A stretch of DNA of 64,000 nucleotides from Tritonibacter litoralis (GTDB lineage: Bacteria; Pseudomonadota; Alphaproteobacteria; Rhodobacterales; Rhodobacteraceae). Location: contig NZ_WIBF01000001.1 of NCBI RefSeq assembly GCF_009496005.1, positions 434,001 to 498,000 on the forward strand. Direction: 5' to 3'. Below, piece after piece: positions 60,236 to 64,000 of this stretch. The notes under the pieces are model-generated. The model did not search any database and had not been told where the DNA came from. It saw only the letters and a list, made by a program, of their open reading frames with translations. How positions within the stretch are numbered: position 1 is the first letter of the stretch; each line of letters begins with the position of its first letter. Position numbers and translations under genes: made by a program.

Positions 60236-61360
60236 TCATTTCGATTGCTGCTGCAGCCGTTCGCGGTGCCGTGCCAGCCACAAGGCGCAGGTCACCAAAG
60301 GGCCATCCCGATAGGCGCCCGCGTCAATTCCGTCCATGAACTCTTGGAAACCCAGAACGCGGTGACGAATATCCTCGCCCTCGCAGTCCAATCCTCCCCC
60401 TTGGGCGATCCGCTCAAAGCTGCCGACACCCACGTACAAGTAAACAAATTCACCCGATGATCCGGAGGACGGAAAAATTTCAGAAACCCGTTCCAATTGC
60501 TGTACACGGATGCCTGCCTCCTCTTTGGATTCTCGAATGGCTGCCTCTTCCGGAGATTCGCCGGGGTCCACCACACCGGCCACCGCCTCCCACAGCCAGG
60601 GGCGACGATCGCCCGCGATGTAGACCGCGGCGCGGAATTGCTGGATCAACAGCACCTCATCCCTCCACGGGTCATAAGGCAAAACAGCCGAGGCCCGCCC
60701 AACCAGAAAGGACCCGCGATTGATCACCTCGCTCATCGTTCCATCAAAACGACGATACTGCAGGTCCATTTCATCCATGGCAAAATAGTTGATGTATTCG
60801 CGTTTGTGCGCATGCACCACCACATCGCGCTCTAACGGATGGTCAGGATGCTCCTCCCCCGCCTGCAGCGCGACCCAAGCGGACGCGCGATTGCGGATCG
60901 AATTGAGGCTTGCCGCCATTTGTTCAGGTGCGCGGCGTCCCTTCCAGGCCATGATTTCTTCGGTTGCGCGGATGCAAAGTGGTTCCCATTGCCGCTGCCA
61001 GGCCTGAAAATCCCAAAGCGCCCCCAGAGTCCAATCCTCTTTGTCCGGGACGAACATCTGCGCGTGCAAGACGCTGCCATCCGCCAAGGTGACCCGGCAT
61101 TCTTCCACATCACAGGAAAACCCGGCCTCGTAATGCGCAAGCGCATCCAGATCCTCAGGCCCGAGATCATGGACCAACAACCCTGTGGCCTGCGCGCCTG
61201 CTTCTGCTGTGATGGTCGGGAACGGTTGCCCCGCCACCTCATAGACCTGGTAGCCGTCCAAATTGGCTTCAGCCGTTTTCAGCTGAGCTACGGGACGTCC
61301 CAAAACACGTTCCAGCACCGGCAACGACCGCAAGGTGCCGTAAAAAAACAAATCAATCAC
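60236..61360 (-). CDS. trgB: TrgB: gamma-glutamylcyclotransferase-like plus Nudix hydrolase fusion
   Basis: The 374-aa protein has an N-terminal AIG2/gamma-glutamylcyclotransferase-like domain (DLFFYGTLRSLPVLE) and a C-terminal Nudix hydrolase domain of the ADP-ribose pyrophosphatase type. The Nudix box is GVVDPGESPEEAAI-RESKEEAGI (residues about 266-288). This architecture is that of TrgB, needed for tellurite resistance in R. sphaeroides. GTG 61360 is the only long start. Its chemical role is unproven. Confidence 0.88.
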   Translation of the reverse strand: MIDLFFYGTLRSLPVLERVLGRPVAQLKTAEANLDGYQVYEVAGQPFPTITAEAGAQATGLLVHDLGPEDLDALAHYEAGFSCDVEECRVTLADGSVLHAQMFVPDKEDWTLGALWDFQAWQRQWEPLCIRATEEIMAWKGRRAPEQMAASLNSIRNRASAWVALQAGEEHPDHPLERDVVVHAHKREYINYFAMDEMDLQYRRFDGTMSEVINRGSFLVGRASAVLPYDPWRDEVLLIQQFRAAVYIAGDRRPWLWEAVAGVVDPGESPEEAAIRESKEEAGIRVQQLERVSEIFPSSGSSGEFVYLYVGVGSFERIAQGGGLDCEGEDIRHRVLGFQEFMDGIDAGAYRDGPLVTCALWLARHRERLQQQSK

Positions 61361-61384
61361 TGTAATTGGATCCTTGATCCCAGA

Positions 61385-61825
61385 TTAACTCCAGCGTCGC
61401 GCAGCACGTTCGGTCAGCATGCCAACCAAACAGCCACCAACAATCAATGTTGCCCAAACATTTGGTACAGCGATAACAAAGAAATACTCCAAGGCAATCG
61501 TGAAAATCGCTGCAATGGCTTCAAATGGCCCATCATAGCGTAATCTGTTGGCCAAACGGAACATTTCCCAGGCACCTTGCGCGAAAAGCGCGCCCATCAC
61601 CAAAAGGGCCATTCCCGTCAAACCGTTGTTGAGCGAGGGGACAAACCCATGCCCCGCCCGCGCACCCATGTAGACCCAGCCCACCATTGACCCCAGAACC
61701 ACGTTAAAATGCACGAAGTAACCGAAATCTGTGCCCTCGGGCATCAGTGGCATAACCTGAAGTGACACCACAAATGCCAACGCAGCCATAAATAACGCGG
61801 CGGCTAATCGGGCGGCAGTGGGCAT
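61385..61825 (-). CDS. trgA: TrgA-family membrane protein
   Basis: A 146-aa polytopic membrane protein with four predicted helices (about 8-28, 40-58, 70-90 and 105-135) and conserved-looking HFNVVLGSMVGWVYMGARAG and RLRYDGPFEA. It is 24 bases upstream of trgB in the same direction, matching the trgA-trgB-cysK order known from R. sphaeroides. The family is small and the mechanism is unknown. Name assigned by context and general resemblance. Confidence 0.82.
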   Translation of the reverse strand: MPTAARLAAALFMAALAFVVSLQVMPLMPEGTDFGYFVHFNVVLGSMVGWVYMGARAGHGFVPSLNNGLTGMALLVMGALFAQGAWEMFRLANRLRYDGPFEAIAAIFTIALEYFFVIAVPNVWATLIVGGCLVGMLTERAARRWS

Positions 61826-61837
61826 TTGGGTAACTTC

Positions 61838-63046
61838 CTAAGAACGATGGGCAATTGTGATCTGCGTCACATCACAGGTACCGGTTTTGAACGCAGCCGC
61901 ACAAGAGGTTAGGTAGAAATTCCACATTTTACGGAAGCGCTCGTCAAACCCAAGTCCCTGAATCTGGTCCCAACGCTCATTGAATGTGCTGTGCCAGCGT
62001 CGCAAGGTCTGATCATAGCTTGGGCCGAATTCAACCGATTGTTCCACTTTGAGACCTGCGTTCTCCACTTGCTGACGCAAGACGGCAGGGCTTGGCAGCA
62101 TACCGCCGGGAAAGATATGTTTCTGAATGAAATCAATCCCGCGCTGATAAATCTCCCAGCGGCGGTCAGCGACCGTGATAATCTGCAAGGTCGCGCGCCC
62201 CTCGGGTTTCAGCCGGTTGCGGATGGTGTCGAAATAAGTGGGCCAGTATTTCTGCCCCACAGCCTCGAACATCTCGATGGATGCGATGCCGTCAAACCGA
62301 CCCTGGCAATCGCGATAGTCCTGCATCCGCAGATCCACCTGCCCAGAAAGCCCTGCCCGATCAATACGTTCGCGTGCGAATTTCAACTGTTCTTCGCTGA
62401 TCGTCAGCCCTGTGACCTTTAATCCCCGTTCTTTGGCTGCGTATTCAGCAAATCCCCCCCAACCACAGCCGATTTCCAACACGTGATCGCCGGGTTTCAC
62501 CCCCATCTGATCCACCATCGACGCGTATTTGGCAGTTTGCGCCCCTTCCAGGCTTTCTTGGCCCGTGTCGAACTTGGCACTGGAATAGGTCATGGTGTCG
62601 TCGAGCCACAGGCTGTAGAAATCATTCCCCAAATCATAGTGATAAGAGATGTTCTTGCGTGCTTGTTTGCGGTGATTGCGGTGCAGCCAAAACCGGAACC
62701 GCTCATAGGCCCGGGCCAGGGATTGCCCCGGAAACCCGTCATAAACGGTGTCCGCGCCCATATGAACCAGATCCATAAAGGCTTGCAGGTCGCTTGTGCT
62801 CCACCAGCCTTCCAGATAGGCGTCCGAAAACCCCAGATCGCCTTCGCGGATCAGACGCGCAAAACTGTCGGTATGGTGGATGTGTAAGTCAGCGGCCGGG
62901 CCGGGCGCATGCCCTTTGGCGCGAAAAACCCGCCCGTCCGGTAGATAAATGTCTAATTGCCCTGCTTCCATTTTGCAGAGCGCATGAAAGACCTGCGAAA
63001 AATAACGTGGCAGGTTCTTGTGGCCTTCGGTGGTCGTGAATGGCAT
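61838..63046 (-). CDS. cfa: Cyclopropane-fatty-acyl-phospholipid synthase
   Basis: The 402-aa S-adenosylmethionine-dependent enzyme adds a methylene bridge to unsaturated phospholipid acyl chains. The SAM motif is VLEIGCGWGGFAEYA near 190. The conserved YSSAKF segment (about 160), EMFEAVGQKYWP and FIQKHIFPGG complete the family. ATG 63046 is chosen for GGGGA five bases upstream; the ATG at 63067 is possible. It is 12 bases upstream of trgA. Confidence 0.95.
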   Translation of the reverse strand: MPFTTTEGHKNLPRYFSQVFHALCKMEAGQLDIYLPDGRVFRAKGHAPGPAADLHIHHTDSFARLIREGDLGFSDAYLEGWWSTSDLQAFMDLVHMGADTVYDGFPGQSLARAYERFRFWLHRNHRKQARKNISYHYDLGNDFYSLWLDDTMTYSSAKFDTGQESLEGAQTAKYASMVDQMGVKPGDHVLEIGCGWGGFAEYAAKERGLKVTGLTISEEQLKFARERIDRAGLSGQVDLRMQDYRDCQGRFDGIASIEMFEAVGQKYWPTYFDTIRNRLKPEGRATLQIITVADRRWEIYQRGIDFIQKHIFPGGMLPSPAVLRQQVENAGLKVEQSVEFGPSYDQTLRRWHSTFNERWDQIQGLGFDERFRKMWNFYLTSCAAAFKTGTCDVTQITIAHRS

Positions 63047-63126
63047 TCGCTTCCCCGTCGTAATCATTATGTTTTCAGGCTAGAAAAGAAACAGATTTGT
63101 GACAAGTTTTCTCTGCGCTTTTTTCC

Positions 63127-64000
63127 CTAGCCCCTTTGTTTCATTGCCTGATATGCCGCAAGCGCCCGATTGCGCCCCTCGGTCAAATTGACAACCGGAT
63201 CGGGACGTAGCGCGTTTGCCGACAGCGTCCAGCTTTTTGGACAGGCTTTAAAAAAATCAATTGAAAGGGACGCAGGCGTCAATTGCCCCTCGGCGATCCA
63301 ACGGTTGCAATAGGTTCCAGCCGGGTCGAATTTTTGACGCTGACCGTCGGGGTTAAAAATTCGAAAGAATGGCGCTGCATCAGGTCCACAACCGGCCACC
63401 CATTGCCAACCCATCGCATTGGCCGCCGGATCCCAGTCAACAAGGCAGTTTTCAAACCAGTCCATGCCGGTTTTCCAGTGTGCCATCAAATGCTTACACA
63501 GGTAGCTTGCGGAAACCATGCGAACCCGGTTGTGCATCTTTCCGGTCACCAAAAGCTCGCGCATTCCGGCATCGACCAAATCGATGCCCGTCTGCCCCCG
63601 CTGCCAAGCCAGCACTTCTGGGCCGATCTCATGGGTCCAGGGAAAGGCATCCCAGCCCTCCCGCCAGTTTCGGGTCAGGATATGTGGTGTATGATACATG
63701 AGATGGTAGGAAAACTCCCGCCAAACCAGCTCTTTGCGAAAGGTCTCAACCGCCCGCGACGGGGGCGCCTTGTCACACATCGCCCAGATCTGGCGCGGGC
63801 TGATTTCCCCCCAGGCAAGGTTTTCAGACAGGCCTGACGTTGCATCCTGTCCCGGCACATCCCTCAGCACATCATATTGCGCAAGGGTTTCCTGCACAAA
63901 AGTCTCTGCCCGTGCCAAGGCCAATTCCTCCCCCACCCGGCAGTGAGAGGCCACCACATCCGCCGCGTGATGCATGCGCCGGTCATAGTCCAGATCCTCC
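63127..64000 (-). CDS. phrB: Deoxyribodipyrimidine photolyase, C-terminal part (cut by window edge)
   Basis: An open frame enters from the right edge and encodes at least 290 residues of the FAD-binding half of a photolyase/cryptochrome. Recognisable segments are SGLSENLAWGEISPRQIW, REFSYHLMYHTP, TGIDLVDAGMRELLVTGKMHNRVRMVSASYL and the C-terminal CNRWIAEGQLTPAS. It would repair pyrimidine dimers with light. The N-terminal antenna-binding half lies beyond the window. Confidence 0.93.
   Translation of the reverse strand, partial: EDLDYDRRMHHAADVVASHCRVGEELALARAETFVQETLAQYDVLRDVPGQDATSGLSENLAWGEISPRQIWAMCDKAPPSRAVETFRKELVWREFSYHLMYHTPHILTRNWREGWDAFPWTHEIGPEVLAWQRGQTGIDLVDAGMRELLVTGKMHNRVRMVSASYLCKHLMAHWKTGMDWFENCLVDWDPAANAMGWQWVAGCGPDAAPFFRIFNPDGQRQKFDPAGTYCNRWIAEGQLTPASLSIDFFKACPKSWTLSANALRPDPVVNLTEGRNRALAAYQAMKQRG

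Overview
The window looks like a chromosomal segment of an alphaproteobacterium of the order Rhodobacterales (Roseobacter/Rhodobacter type). The reasons are moderately high GC, a CtrA/SciP pair, the pyrH-frr-uppS-cdsA-dxr-rseP-bamA-lpx envelope block, a hup/hyp gene order like that of Rhodobacter capsulatus, a trgA-trgB-cysK block like the R. sphaeroides tellurite-resistance locus, and an RTX protein ending in a Hint domain. Family names come from reading motifs in the translations; no database search was possible.

Layout. 1-7.7 kb: a soluble chemotaxis-type receptor, a 40-aa membrane protein behind a LexA-type operator, recG, ligA, ctrA and sciP. 7.7-22.1 kb: mnmA, then a long minus-strand run from pyrH through frr, uppS, cdsA, dxr, rseP, bamA, ompH/skp, fabZ, lpxA and lpxI to lpxB (translation, isoprenoid, phospholipid, outer-membrane and lipid A genes), followed by miaA. 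22.2-25 kb: an AraC regulator, a small membrane protein with an unusual TTAA-phased upstream region, a lytic transglycosylase and ssb.

25-44.6 kb: about 20 kb, all on the minus strand, encoding a complete membrane-bound uptake [NiFe]-hydrogenase. In transcription order the genes are hupT, hupU, hupV (H2-sensing kinase and regulatory hydrogenase), hypF, hupS, hupL, a 62-aa HPGH protein, hupC, hupD, hupF, hupG, hupH, hupIJ (fused), hupK, hypA, hypB, hupR, hypC, hypD and hypE. The set covers H2 oxidation into the quinone pool, nickel and Fe(CN)2CO cofactor assembly, large-subunit proteolysis, and H2-dependent control through HupUV, HupT and HupR. HupR is a degenerate NtrC-type protein whose ATPase and sigma54-contact motifs are eroded.

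44.6-52.4 kb: a divergent NAD(P)-binding protein/TetR pair with palindromic operators, aroK-aroB, a 49-aa membrane ORF overlapping a secreted repeat-rich protein and xerD, a CorC-type CBS protein and a MobA-like nucleotidyltransferase. 52.4-56.6 kb: a large RTX/Hint protein, an AT-richer 0.9-kb gap with hairpins, and tRNA-Ser(GGA). 56.7-64 kb: an MscS-family channel, cysK, trgB, trgA, cyclopropane fatty acid synthase and a photolyase cut by the window edge.

The least explained signals are the LexA-box/mini-membrane-protein pair (1.7-1.9 kb), the 10-bp phased TTAA array (23.5 kb), the HPGH mini-protein inside the hydrogenase structural operon (35.2 kb), the apparent ATC start of hupT, and the gap upstream of the RTX gene. 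I found no insertion sequence, prophage, CRISPR array or rRNA gene.
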